Below the pieces are notes generated by a model that did no database searches, was not told the DNA's origin, and saw only the letters and a program-made list of their open reading frames with translations. Source: Micrasema longulum (Eukaryota; Arthropoda; Insecta; Trichoptera; Brachycentridae). Taken from it: a stretch of DNA of 64,000 nucleotides. The DNA lies in the NCBI GenBank assembly GCA_022494885.1, contig JAGVSM010003409.1, positions 1 through 64,000 on the forward strand, given 5' to 3'. Position numbers and translations under genes: made by a program. Positions 50,286 to 62,063 of this stretch are shown piece by piece. The first letter of the stretch is position 1. Every line of letters starts with the position of its first letter.

Positions 50286-50869
50286 GGAATATCACCCTTG
50301 TAGCTAAATCACAAATAACTGTTGACGTGCTTAAAAACATGCTAAGCATTTGAGTGATCACAATGAACAATAATGAACATGCTTAAGCTATCGCAGTCAT
50401 AAGTCAACGCGTGTGTAATCTCTAAGTCAACGCTCGTGTCGGTTTGTTTTTTGTTTTCCTCGTAAAGAAATACAGTTTACTGGTAAAAATCGGCGTTTAC
50501 TATAAAAAATAATACAATATATTGCATTTGCAAAATAGTAAGGAGTATCTAATACAAAAAAGTGAAATTTAAATTACAGTTACTATGGCGACTGCTTTTC
50601 TTGACATTTGGCTTGCCAACCGCCGGCTAAATGCAATAAATTGCGTGATAAATAATAAATAAAAATAGTATTTTTGTAATATTTTCCATATTTACACCGG
50701 TGAAATTTAAATATGCAATGGCACAGCAGGATTATACGTCGCAAAACGTAAATATTTTGACATTTAATATTAGGTGTTCACGGATGTTCCATTGTGATCG
50801 CGAATACGATGAACAACCATGGTGAGAAATTGTTATCACGTCGATAGTTATTTGTGATTGAGCTACTGA

Positions 50870-51480
50870 CATGGTTTCAGAGAATCGCTGTACACTCAGA
50901 ATTCTGTAAAACTCGTTTGTTCGGACCACGCTTGAGAGTGCCTCGGACATATGGAGTCGGCACGAGGCAAGATATTCCCTCATTTTGGAGAGAGGAAAAT
51001 CTGAGGTATCTCTTCATGAGGGAGTATGGTAGTTTTCCTTAGCTCTATCCCGCTGCATTTTTTCACAAGAGTTTGCAACTTGGAAGGGGGGGTCACACTG
51101 ACTTATTTTTTCAGACTAATAAGAGGTTTTATCGAGAACTTGGCCATTTTAGAGAGTATCAATTTTTATGTTCCTGGTGGTTATCTCCGACAGCGTCAGC
51201 GCACACTGTTTTACCTTCCAGCTTCCAGAACTAATCTGCCCCTGGTTATGCCGATTGGAAGAGCAGTCGGGCAGCTGAACATTATCACTTTGGAGATCGA
51301 CATCTTTCACATAGTCAAACTATGTTTAAGAGGCAAATAGTCGTGCTATTGGAGAGCATTATATCTTTATAATATCGAACCATCGCTCAGGGGTCTGATG
51401 GTGTCCCATTTTAACGGATAAAATATTTTATTTTATTTTCAATGTTATTTTGGTAAAATAAATTAATTTAGATTTGATAT
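50870..51480 (+). pseudogene. LINE C-terminal remnant, frameshifted
   Basis: The + strand reads RLRVPRTYGVGTRQD near 50935, and from about 51175 to 51320 it reads YLPASRTNLPLVMPIGRAVG and QLNIITLEIDIF. After a one-base frame change near 51310 it continues as SQTMFKRQIVVLLESI and then a TAA. The pattern (P.ARTN...SPI.R....LN.....IDIF..S...F+R) is the usual extreme C-terminus of Jockey/I-group LINE proteins. It is followed by AATAAA and T/A-rich sequence. There are frameshifts between the parts, so it is a dead fragment. The 50870-51170 part is less certain than the rest. Confidence 0.55.
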
Positions 51481-51529
51481 TGGGAATGGCCTAGTTCGAT
51501 TATACGATATAATGAGAAATACAGTATTT

Positions 51530-51829
51530 ACTTTATTTATTTATTTTTACTTTTCCATTGTTTGTATTATTTATATGTTTGTATTATTTTTTTTATACAG
51601 ATTAATGTTCCCTCACTTGGTTGTCCCGTGCCGAGGGAAACATTTGACAACATGTGAAACATGCCTTAAATCAGTTATTTAACAAAGTTTACAAAATAAT
51701 AATAATATAAAAATGTAATTTATCTAATTAACCTAATTATCATTAACATAACAAACAATATAAACTAAAATCACCATAAAAAAGATAACCAATTTATATA
51801 GACCAAATTTCATAAACAGTACACACATT
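51530..51829 (-). mobile_element. 3' untranslated end of the LINE at 51830-52282
   Basis: This runs on from the minus-strand LINE C-terminus. It includes a GC-richer patch at about 51605-51660 and ends at lower coordinates in A/T-rich simple sequence (TTTATTTATTTATTT on + near 51534), as expected for the poly-A tail of a minus-strand insertion. The exact boundary was not seen. Confidence 0.45.
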
Positions 51830-52282
51830 TTACCTATTTGGCTTGATCCACTCATCGATCCGTGTGCAACCCACCTCTACTATCCATTCCTTATAGCAAT
51901 TTTATATTGCGAATACTTACTAATTGTCCTTATGGATAATGGAAGTAGATTGTACACTTTAACCGAGTAGTAGGCCAATCCTCTTTGACCGAAGGTTGTA
52001 TTAATTATTTTTTTTTACAGCATCTGGGTGGAGTATCTAGTAACTCTTGTATTTGTAACGGAAGGTAGAGAATAATGTTAATGTGCGTATAGTAACCGAG
52101 CTTTTACATAAAGTTGTTTTATAGATTTTACATTAAGATTTTCGAAGATACCGAGGGAGCTGGTTCTGGTTGGGCCTCTTAAGATAATTTTTATTAAAGC
52201 TTGTTGTGCAATTATTATTTGTTTGATCAGTGTGTCATTTACATATCCCCATCCAATTATTCCATCATACCTACGATAGTTT
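51830..52282 (-). pseudogene. LINE ORF2 C-terminal remnant (Jockey/CR1-like)
   Basis: One minus-strand frame reads YDGIIGWGYVNDTLIKQI, then AQQALIKIILRGP, NVKSIKQLYVKARLLYAH, and further on TTFGQRGLAYYSVKVYNLLP. These match the conserved tail of Jockey/CR1-type LINE proteins (GI.SWG, the AQ.A..K.I segment, the QLY segment and the FGQR...YN.LP segment). The frame holds stops, at least one TAA after YAH and one after TQML, and double TAG near the end, but needs no frameshift, so the decay is mostly by point mutation. Towards lower coordinates an AT-rich tail with a conserved CCTCGGCACGGGAC stretch (51625-51645) and A/T runs down to about 51530 looks like its 3' untranslated end. Confidence 0.75.
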
Positions 52283-53503
52283 ACTGGAAATGAATGCGCA
52301 TTATAGCCGTAAACATTTTACCACGCTTTATTTATTCCCATTAATGTAATGTTTAGATACAAAATGTTAGTTGTTCTTTTAAACAAGTAAAAGACAATAA
52401 CTTAACTTTGTCTATTGTCTTTAAGTAATTTTTCGTTCAAACACTTTTGTACTGATTTCCCTTTACAGTGTTAGAAACAGTGTAATTGCTGTGGGAAGCC
52501 CCTTTCACCTCTGTCGGTGTTTATTTTGGATTTTTCTAACCATGCCGAGGTATTGTTTGAGTAGAAATTAGGTTACGTGTAATGTAACATGAACCTGGTA
52601 TGTTTCTTACATGCACCTATCATTCAACAACACGTCTTCGCTAACCTGTAAACTGCTCAATCAGCTTTTTCTAACGCAATCAGCTTAAATAGACAAATTG
52701 AGTTTCACAAGTAAATATATTTTATAAAGCAAAGATTTACGAAAAATATACCAGCGTATAAATAAAAACTTAATTGGTTTACTTAAAATAAGCGCAGTTT
52801 TCAGGAACTATACAAAAACACTTTCCTATTTAAATCAAATCTTGAGAAACTAGTTGAGTTGTATTAAAAAAACACGTTTAAAAAAAATAAAATAATAAAT
52901 CGACATATTGACCTTTTTTTTTACTTATATAATCAAATGTTTACTATTTTTTTGACAAAAAATATATTCGAATGAGTAAGGGTTTCAGTACCTACGGTTT
53001 AGAATTTTTTTGTTCATGTCTAGTATAAAAATACAAAGCAATAAAATTAAAAATATCATCACTTTTGACTTCAACTATAAAAAATTGAAGCAATTGCCGA
53101 TTAATATTACACTTAAATGATTAAAAATCTCTCATTTTCTACATGTGTAGTGTGCATGATGTTTTTAAGACAGTAAGGGAAAGGTTAATACATATACATA
53201 TGAAACATATTATTTATTTTTTTCTATTAAAAATCGCAGCGAAATTCAGACGAACGCAAAAGCATCCTGTGTATATTTTATTACCATGTATTATTTAAAT
53301 ATCAAGATTATTTCAATATCAAGAATCGTACGTACCCTATAACTTTAAACTTTTTTGTTATATTAAAAGGCTTTGTGTGTAATACACGCAACAATCCAGC
53401 GCATTGCCTTATACATAATTGGAATTGGAGTATCAGAATGTACCATGTTTTCATAAATACATGTTTACTATATTTTTAGCGTGGGTCTTTTTTAATTTTT
53501 TTA
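52283..53503. other. No gene seen
   Basis: AT-rich DNA between the LINE remnant and SINE C3. Nothing recognised. Confidence 0.55.
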
Positions 53504-53711
53504 AAGGAATAACCCACTAAGTCTCTATTTTCAGACTTGTCAGCCGGTGGGATAGAGGGGATATGGAAGGAGGTAATGAAAAACACACCACAACACCCAG
53601 ACCAATTGAGAAAAAAACATTTCTTGGATTTTTTTCTTGCAACTGGCGGGAATTGAACCCGCGACGCCAGTTTTACAGTTGGCCGTCTAACCAACTGTGC
53701 CACGGCGCCGG
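53504..53711 (-). mobile_element. SINE family C, copy 3
   Basis: Complete minus-strand copy. Head (complement of 53640-53711) reads CGGCGCCGTGGCACAGTTGG (A-box), then GCGGGTTCAATTCCCGCC (B-box). The tail runs CAATTGGTCTGGGTGTTGTG ... CATATCCCCTCTATCCCACC and ends GTGGGTTATTCCTT. The overlapping open frames on both strands are not genes. Confidence 0.85.
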
Positions 53712-54326
53712 TCTATATATAACATTATGGTATCTCAGGCGCATATTATTGAGTTATGTGGCATATTATGTTACATATTATATCTATTCGTACATATGTA
53801 GGTATATACTGAATATAATATTACTTTTTTTTTATAATATGCCTCCACTCACAGTAGGTATATCCTTTATTTTAGGCATTTTTTTCAATTTTTCTTAGAA
53901 ATATTATTTTCCAAAAATAGTATTCTAATGAGGCGTAAGTTTTCTAATATTATTTTACTTGTCTTTAATTAGCCGCTTCTTTATTACTCATTATAATATA
54001 GGTAGGTCTGTCGTTAAAAGAAAATACATTGCCGCAGAATTATGTATTTAATATTTACTGCAATAAATCTTGAGCTCTGAATCGGGAAGGCATTCTATAC
54101 CTGCGTCTACTAATTATAAAATACCTTACCTATATAGCGTATCCGAGCTTTAAAAGGGATTAAACATTTTAAGTTATTTTAGATCAAGATCCAACACGTT
54201 TACACGTTGTTTACGTGTCTAATTAAACGAAAATTGCGATGTCCTCGAGGGGTAGTTAATCTTCTTATTTAACATTGCATGGAGCTAAGTAAAGTAAAGT
54301 TAAAGTCTGTTTTTCATTGATCGTGA

Positions 54327-54530
54327 CTGGCGTCGTGGTTCAGTTGGTTAAACGGTCAACCGAGAAACTGGCGTCACGGGTTCGATTACCGCTAGTTGCA
54401 AAAAAAAATACAATTCTACATTTTTTCTTATTTGGTCTAGGTATTGTGGTGTATAATTAATAACTTCCTTCCATATCCATTTTTACCTACCTGCTGACAA
54501 GCCTCTAGAATAGAGGATTATTACATTTAA
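54327..54530 (+). mobile_element. SINE family C, copy 4
   Basis: Plus-strand copy, 600 bases from copy 3 and in opposite orientation. Head CTGGCGTCGTGGTTCAGTTGG, B-box GGGTTCGATTACCGC, then ATTTGGTCTAGGTATTGTGG, CCTTCCATATCC, CTGCTGACAAGCCTC. The terminal GGTTATTCC is degraded. Confidence 0.8.
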
Positions 54531-55183
54531 AAACAAACAGGAATCAAAATAAGAAATTGATCAGAAATCTGAATAAGAACACGTAATGGTGCGTTTTAAA
54601 AAAAATAATATTCATCTATACCTTCGGCACATTTATTTTTTAAATTAGTCATAAGTAATACCCTACAAAGGTCCGGTGTCTCTTAGAGACAGAATTGACT
54701 TAAATAGGCTATGAGAGTATCTCTACTGTGGCCTCATGCTGTAACTAATTAATTTGTTTCCTAGTGACTCGATATTACGTTCAAACTAGCTTTAAGCCAA
54801 ACATTTTCACTTACTAAATCCAGCGAAAGCAAAAACCAACATTTAACCTTTTCCTCACTAAGAATCCAAAAATTACGTATGATCCGAACGGGAGGACCAA
54901 ACGACCCCAGCGCCTACTTGTATATAGCGTCACGAAAATAATAAGTTGGAAGTGTTTATGATCGTGCAATAATATAATCATGATTTTACGAAAACATTCG
55001 TGGAAACAAATGAAATCGACCCTTGTCTTATTTACGTATTTTTATGTTTTAACATTAAATGATTTGAAAATTTAAAAACGGGAAAATGCTTGTTTCTGTT
55101 ATTTTCACGATTACAAAAAATATAGATCAAATAGTTGTAATAATACTTGAGTTACTCGTATCGAATTAAAATCGGTCTATAGG

Positions 55184-55206
55184 GGATTCGAATCCCCCTC
55201 CATTCG
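55184..55206. other. Perfect palindrome resembling a tRNA T-arm
   Basis: GGGGATTCGAATCCCC is fully self-complementary and has the TTCGAAT core of a tRNA T-loop. CCTCCATTCGGTCCA follows. No D-arm or anticodon arm could be fitted on either strand, so this may be a relic of a tRNA-derived SINE or a chance palindrome. Confidence 0.3.
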
Positions 55207-55369
55207 GTCCAGCTAGGTTAAACAATATTGTATTTATATTAAACAATATTATCGTAAACTTGTTATACTTTTTTTCTCATGACTTTTTCAGTGTACTTTA
55301 CCAAATTTAAAGACATAGACTACACAAATATCACTCTGTAAGCTTTAAAATTGATAATTAAAATGCATT

Positions 55370-55665
55370 ATGTAACTAAATAGACACTACTATAGTAAAT
55401 GTGTACATCTCCCCTTCCCTCCCCTCCTTATGCTCTCTTCATGCCTCCCTGTCCTTATTCCACCCCATTTACAGTTTATTTTTTGAAAAATGAATATATT
55501 ATTTATATTTTCTTTCATTACTAAAAAAAACATTTTTGTATGTAAAAACTACAAATGTATTATATTTTCTTTGCTAACTTTGTACAATTTGTGGAAACCT
55601 ATATATCTTTATTGAATTGAACTGTTGGCTTTCCAAATAATATAAAATAAAATATAAAAAACTTA
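55370..55665 (+). repeat. Possible LINE 3' untranslated tail
   Basis: A C/T-rich stretch (55409-55470) is followed by TTTGTACAATTTGTGGAAACC and TGTTGGCTTTCCAAATAATA, ending in AATAAAATATAAA. An ending of the type GTTGG.TTTCCAAATAAA is frequent in insect LINE 3' ends. No coding motif remains upstream, so it is tentative. Confidence 0.3.
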
Positions 55666-56240
55666 ATTTTGATGTTTTGTGGTTAGTTCACATAATATTT
55701 TTTATAATTTACTGCTACTTAAAAAAAAAATTGCTATTATCTATTTATTTGTAATACGGAAATGCGTGTTAGCTTTGATGATGCGAGATGATGCGAGAAT
55801 GATACTGAAAACAGAATATAAAATATAAAATGCATTTGAAGTTTGTAAACGTCAAAAGCTTCGGATTCTAAGACAGCCATTTTGTTTCCAGTGCCCAGGC
55901 TTTGAGTCTAAATTCTTGGCCTGGGTCCTTATTTTACTCCAGGCGCAAGTAATATACATGCAAATAAATACAACTCTGATATTTTGTATGACAATAATAT
56001 ATATTCTCAGACTTTCAGTACAAGTAAATATAATTTCAAAGGTCGTGTGACTAACTATGAAGGCAAAATCCGAAAGAGCGCAGAGCCGGCCGTGCTGCTT
56101 CCACATGTATAATAATTTTCGTGCGTAGGTATACATTATTTTATTAGGTGCTAAGAAGATACAATGGTGTTTTAAAAACGCACTTAATGCGAATAGTGCG
56201 CACTGAGTTTTAATTCGAAAAAAATCTCGAGTTAGGTAAA

Positions 56241-56556
56241 TTCATCGATTAAAAAATGTAATGTCTTGTACCTTATCCTTTATTAGTTTTTTACAATAAT
56301 ACTAGCGTACCCGAAAGACGTTGTTGCCCGAACGTTGGCTTGCCTGCTATTACCTTGGAAAAAGACTTTTCATTGATAAGTAGGTACCTAGGTGCTTTTT
56401 TATGATTGAATTCAAAAACTAAAAATTATTACTATTCAAATATTGAATTTAAGTAGGTGCTAGTTTATGGTTGAATTCCAAAACATAAAATAATTCATTT
56501 CCAAATATAGAATTCTTTTTGCAAATGTCAAACTCAGCTTTTCTCACCAACAGGGG
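56241..56556 (+). repeat. 316-bp tandem duplication, unit 1
   Basis: It begins TTCATCGATTAAAAAATGTA and ends AACAGGGG. It is followed directly by a nearly identical second unit (56557-56872), with only a few base differences such as GTCTTGTACC against GTCATGTACC. No coding sequence. The unit includes ACTAGCGTACCCGA.AGACG, a string resembling the start of several insect repeats. Confidence 0.85.
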
Positions 56557-56872
56557 TTCATCGATTAAAAAATGTAATGTCATGTACCTTATTCTTTATT
56601 AGTTTTTTACAATAATACTAGCGTACCCGACAGACGTTGTTGCCCGAACGTTGGCTTGCCTGCTATTACCTTGGAAAAAGACTTTTCATTGATAAGTAGG
56701 TACCTAGGTGCTTTTTTATGATTGAATTCAAAAACTAAAAATTATTACTATTCAAATATTGAATTTAAGTAGGTACTAGTTTATGGTTGAATTCCAAAAC
56801 GTAAAATAATTCATTTCCAAATATAGAATTCTTTTTGCAAATGTCAAACTCAGCTTTTCTCGCCAACAGGGG
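56557..56872 (+). repeat. 316-bp tandem duplication, unit 2
   Basis: The second unit of the direct tandem repeat, separated from the first by no spacer. The very high identity implies a recent duplication. The minus-strand frame at 56765-57067 begins here and has no recognisable domain. Confidence 0.85.
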
Positions 56873-57164
56873 TGCACTTTGTTCATGGATGGGATTTTCT
56901 AAAATGCATTGAATGTCAGTTAATATCATTTTAGTATTACAAAAAATCCAGTAAAAAGAAATAAATGGGAAGAAATTATAAGGAATGTAAGGATAGAATC
57001 TGATTGGGATCCATAAAAAGTGAATTTTGTTTGTAAACATTCTAAAACGAACATTTTTTAAACACAAAAAACCACCATTCTTCCATTGTTTAGTATATCA
57101 TGCATTCTCGTCGAATGAAACCCTAGAAGGTCGATGAAAAAAATATTTGTGATTCTAACTTTTT

Positions 57165-57310
57165 TTTTACAGATTCGATTGAAAATTTTAATATCAACGA
57201 ACACGCGCAGTGTAAAGACCTACATTTCACTGAAAACTGCACGTGAATCAGTTAAGCCGTTTAGAAGAAGTTCAGTGACATCACACGTACAAAAGAATTA
57301 AAAAAAATAT
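57165..57310 (+). repeat. Probable interspersed-repeat tail
   Basis: The text GTGAATCAGTTAAGCCGTTT, with AGAAGTTCAGTGACATCACA, resembles the 3' part of common insect mobile-element repeats (ATCGGTTCAGCCGTT...AAGT...TACA). It sits between the 316-bp tandem duplication and the LINE remnant at 57527. Boundaries are uncertain. Confidence 0.3.
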
Positions 57311-57526
57311 ATTTGTATGCTCAAGCAAAATCTGAATGAAAATTTGATCTAAATTAGGAAGTGTTTTAAATTTTACTATTTGCATACATGGCTCCGCGAT
57401 CTAAAACGTTTGTTAAAACTCGGTTCATTATGTGAAGTAATCGACAGAATCAACAATGGATTTTTTTGTTGATTTGGGCATGCAGAGTGAATGAACAGCA
57501 AAACAACGACCAAAAAGATTTACATT

Positions 57527-57725
57527 GCCAATGTTGATGGGTGCAGAAATCTAGGAAAACCAAGAGACATTACAAGACCAAATTCAACAAATACCCGAAA
57601 AAAGACATGTCACAACTTGGAATAATCACCGCGCTTAATGAGGCAAAGATTCATAAATGTAGAGGAAGCGAGGGTTGTATGCAAAGACAGAGTGATACGG
57701 CATTCTATCCTCTATTTCAATGGAG
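57527..57725 (+). pseudogene. LINE C-terminal remnant, relative of 25770-26210
   Basis: The + strand reads GCRNLGKPRDITRPNSTNT in one frame and MRQRFINVEEARVVCKDRV in another (57638 on). Both pieces line up with the minus-strand remnant near 25800-25990, sharing the CCAAATTCAACAAATAC stretch and the VEEAR.VCK core. Two frames are needed, so at least one frameshift separates them. This explains the open frames at 57541-57831 and 57638-57865; the part after about 57725 is AT-rich and not recognisable. Confidence 0.55.
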
Positions 57726-60644
57726 TGATGGTTCGTTTGTTTGCATACTCGTATACGATTTTTATCCAATGTGTGTACCTTTTATCGTACAAGATGTTTT
57801 TTACATCCAATTTGACAAATTTTTTATTTAGTTTTCTAATCCATAGAAAATCAGCTCAAGCTTAAGCAAAGCAGGTTTCTGCGTGTAGTAAGTATGAAGT
57901 GTTTGATGTAGATATGTATTCCAGTTAGCCGAGAAAACGTGACGACCACGTTATTTTCTTCGCCTGCCCTTTGGCCAATTTACCTGCATTATGCCTGTCC
58001 CGTGTCCAATGCGTTTTGTTTCCCGAATAGGAAACGAAATCGGTAAATAGAGATGGTAGTAGAAGTTCGAGTTTCTATCTGTTATTATTTACGATATTCG
58101 TAAAATGTGAAATTTAATTTTAAAATCACAAAGTTATGAATATGTCTTTCATTGAACTTTCAGACTTGAACAAAGTCACGAGTCGTGAGCTAAGGAATTT
58201 TCACATATTTTTTTAAATGTATGATATACCTACTTACCAACTTTTCTATGTCTACTGGTTTTGAAACGAACCCGTCTCTTCATCAGGACACCAATTACAC
58301 CAACATGCAATTCTCGCTATACACCTTCACTATAGAAGAATTTGCACAAAAATATAAAACCGACATCCTGAAAGGACACATGGTATTTTATTCCATAAAC
58401 TTAAAAAATGATTTTTAAACTATGTGATAATCGAATACTGTAGTTCTAGTTTTTTGACTTGTTTACATTTGTGTCGCTCGTGGTCTATTAATCAGCGCGT
58501 TTACTTACCATGCAAGATGCCTCGGGTTTGACTCCCGACATAATTGATATGAAATATTTATTTTAAATAGTGTTTTTTCACTAGAATATTTTCCATAGTT
58601 ACATAAAAGGTCCCTGGACTTGCACCGGAAGCGTAAGATTGGCTGTCTTACCTTTATGTGACAAAAACAATATTGTAACTACGTAGAGTTAAAATCAATC
58701 ATGTTGTATTGAATTTTTCATTATATTTTGTAAAAATATACAAGATTTGTTTTAAAGAACAAACGTGTTTTATTTACATCGAAATATATCAATTAAAGGA
58801 TTATTTTAACCAGTCTGCTTCATCTTATTTTATTTATAACTTAGTTTAAAAATATGAATCAAGTTGCTGCAGAGCGTGGAATTCGGAATTAAAAAAAAAC
58901 CTTTTTTTCTAAATGTACTTCATTAGGAAAAAAAATACAAAGTTCATTTTAAGAGCCCTCCTTACTAGGATAACCCACTCTACGGACGACTGTATTCTGT
59001 ACCGTGTTAAAAATTTAATTTAAATGCTCGCATGTCACTCAAATATTTTTTATTAATTTTTCTATGCTAATAGGTTTCAGTCAGTATTCGATTTGTTTCT
59101 TTAAAGATTTTTCGTTATCTGTCAACTTAAGTTTTTGTTAATCTGTCGGCTAACTTAACCAAAAAAATAATGCAATTAACACCGTGTGTTTCAAAGTTAT
59201 AAACTATCTTAATTGAATCTAGTCGCTGTAGAACTGTAGTAAGTGATTGTTAGTAGACAGACATAACAAGGCTTTAAATACAACAAAGAAAAATAATTGA
59301 CCTGACTGCCGTTATAAGCATTAAGGCAGTTATTTGCAAAAGTCATGTTTTGAGATTAGACACTTTTTAGTATTTATCAACTTTATGCAAATTATAAAAA
59401 AAAACTGTAAATAGTCATAAGTAAAAACAGAGTATGTCAATTGTTTCTAAAGCATAAAACCTGTATGTTTCTTATCTACACTGAGTTATTGCTTATAGAT
59501 CTCTAGATATTGTATTATTGCTTGAAAAACTTAAAATATATTGTTTCGTTTTCCGTACTGAAATAATTTATTTACTGCTCATTGCTATAAATCAAATGGT
59601 TCGAAATTTCTTGTAGAACACAACCTCATATTTACATAACTTATTTTGTGATCTACGACTGAACTTTGTGAAAAATTACTCTAGTTTGGCATAAAATACT
59701 TGACAAAAATTCAGACGATAAAAATTGTACAAAAATTGCATTGGGAAATTTACAAAACGATAATAACAAAAAATGCTGACATGCACAAATATAATAATAA
59801 ACAACAACGCCACTTCTTCATTAAAAAGCAATGATAAATGCAGGACAGTAAAAAATACTGCACAATGGAGTTAAATACTACAATGACTTACCTTACTACG
59901 AAAAAAATTACATCAGAAACAAATTTAAAATTAAGCTTAAAAAGCACACGATGACTACACTAACCAGACGAGGCATAATATGACTTAACCTTATAATGGT
60001 AGATATAATTATTTTATAAATTCTCCAATCGTCAGACCACACCGGCTTGGAAACGAGTATGGAAAAATTGATATGATTTGTTTGCCATTATCAATTTTAA
60101 GAGCAAAAATTCTTACGGCGATAAAACCAAAATAATTTGAATTTTTCAAATGCTGTAAAATCACTCAGACTTTTTCTGTTTTGCTAATCTACACTTAAAT
60201 AATACCTATTGTAAACTGTGTAAAAATATTTTTTTCCTAAAATTATTATAATTTTTCAACACATTAAATTATGTACCTAGCTACTTTTAGTATATGCAGT
60301 ATTGTTTCTTTATATCTATTTAGCATAATGTCATTTGATTCTTTATTCTCAGATGTGTTGATGTTGTAATTTTATACCATAAAATTCTTTGATTTTAATT
60401 TTACCTGTCATGTAAAACATATAATAAATAATAAATAAATAATGTGTTTATATAACCCTTGGGGATTTATGGAATTTTAAAAATTACAAATAAAAAAAAA
60501 TATTAAAAAAATATCCCTATACAAATTATGTAGGCAACAACACTACGTCCCTTTGATGGGAAATACGTATTTGAATATTCGTACTTGAATTGACTAGATA
60601 CATTATGTAGATAGATGGTAATGTTGAACTTGCAGATAGTTAAA
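57726..60644. other. No gene seen outside SINE B7
   Basis: AT-rich. The 65-codon + frame at 58221-58418 has a protein-like stretch (FTIEEFAQKYKTDILKGH) but no family was recognised. A run ATAAATAATAAATAAATAATG at about 60421-60442 may be another retroelement tail. Confidence 0.5.
58475..58690 (+). mobile_element. SINE family B, copy 7 (3' end missing)
   Basis: Head CGCTCGTGGTCTATTAATCAG, GCATGCAAGATGCCTCGG-like segment and GGGTTTGACTCCCGAC (B-box). The body is recognisable through CCCTGGACTTGCACCGGAAGC and CTTACCTTTATGTGACAAAAAC, then similarity stops before the conserved end. Confidence 0.72.
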
Positions 60645-60850
60645 GGTTTATTTATTTAGCACTGCCAGGGCGTTAAGGCCCTCCAAGTTACAGATGCGTT
60701 ATATCAGTTCCTTAGACATAAATATGAGAGATTTAATGGGTGAAAATATAAAATATATACACGCGAGGGTCGAGATTGTCGAGAACCATTCTTCTACGTA
60801 CACGAAGCCTCGCGGCGTTTAGAGAAATATGTACTAAAGGGTTGTATGTA
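60645..60850 (-). repeat. Probable LINE 3' end
   Basis: On the minus strand a GC-richer segment (GAGGGCCTTAACGCCCTGGC, with self-complementary GGGC..GCCC) runs into AGTGCTAAATAAATAAACC, an A-rich terminal repeat. This is how LINE 3' ends look elsewhere in the window. No protein motif was found in the 200 bases. Confidence 0.35.
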
Positions 60851-61451
60851 TTATAAAGGCAAACTTAATTTTACTCTCAATCTCGCATATTGCATACATT
60901 TTCCGTCGGTATAGAATGAATAGGGAAATATCACATACTACGAACGATAAAAATATATGTAATGAATTTAGAACATTAATTGTATTTTCAAAATCAAAAT
61001 GGATATTGTGGAGAAATGTTTTCGCCATGAATTTAAAAAAGGAATAAAAAAAAATGTGTTCCTAGAAAAATGCAACATGTTTGGCCCTGATAATTGTGAC
61101 GCCAAGATTCGCGACTATGATCTATAAACATTTAAACGGTTAAAAACAAAGTTAAAAAATAACATGAATCGTGAATATTAGGGGCGTGGCCAATGCAATG
61201 ATAGTTTTCGCGGGAATTCAAATAAAAAAAAATATGCCACTAATAAGAAGCAAAAAAATATTTTTTGATCTTTTTACTTTTAAATTGTTTTTTTTTTTAC
61301 ATATTTCCCTATAACAAAAAACTTCCACATTTAAGTTTTAAAAATACGTTTGGAGTGCAGTGAAATACCTTTACTATGTCAATAAAAATAACTGTAATAA
61401 TATAACATAATATAATAATTATTCCAGTTATAATTACATAATTTATTTCAT

Positions 61452-61736
61452 CATCATCTCACAGCTATTCTTGTCTATTGCTGAACATAAACCTCCCCCA
61501 CACTCCTCCATGCGTCCCTGTCTTGCGCTTTCTGCATCCAGTCACCTTCAATTCTCTTTATATCATCTGACCATCGTGTGGGGGGTCTCCCTCTACTTCT
61601 TTTGTCTTTACGAGGTCTCCACTCAACTATCTTTATAGTTCATCTTTGGTCTTTTAATCTAGCAACATCATGTCTTGCAAATCGCAAATGATTATTTAAG
61701 CTTAGCCAATCGAAAACTACCTTTTAATTAATTTTA
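61452..61736 (-). pseudogene. LINE C-terminal remnant (GRPPTRWSDD motif)
   Basis: One minus-strand frame reads LRFARHDVARLKDQR, a TGA where the family has Trp, TIKIVEWRPRKDKRSRGRPP, TRWSDDIKRIEG, WMQKAQDRDAWRSVGEVYVQQ and a TAG. This is the well-known C-terminus of an insect LINE family (EWRPR...RGRPP.RW.DDI....G..W...AQDR..W+...EA+VQQ). Apart from the one TGA the frame is intact over about 85 codons, so this copy is younger than the other LINE tails in the window. Upstream of 61736 the sequence becomes AT-rich and the element ends (5' truncation). Confidence 0.8.
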
Positions 61737-62063
61737 TATAACTAAATTCGATAATAATATAAAAGTATGTCTCAGTCTGATGATGCCTTTTAGGTCAAAA
61801 ATACAAAGTGAAATTGAGATGGATTTTCGAATTACCGGTTTTTAATATGATTAAAAATTATAATCACAGTGAAATCTTTAAAATGAAAGAAACTGTTTTA
61901 AAATCGATTAATTTCACAATGCAATAACTTAGCTATGTACTGTTTGTATAAAGGTAATTAAATATTTACTCTTATGTGTACGACCATAAAAGATTTTTAA
62001 AGAATTTTATTTTTAATGAAATATTTGCTTTCTTTCTTTATTTGCCAAAATGTTTCAATTTTG

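Larger units (their letters stand above)
54531..56240. other. No gene seen
   Basis: Holds only the palindrome at 55184 and the possible LINE tail at 55370-55665. The 94-codon minus frame at 55852-56136 has no recognised domain. Confidence 0.5.

Noticed and set aside
53476..53898. Two small genes on opposite strands
   Set aside because: Both fall in SINE C3 and its AT-rich flank.
56765..57067. 100-codon minus-strand gene
   Set aside because: It starts within the 316-bp tandem duplication and has no recognisable domain.
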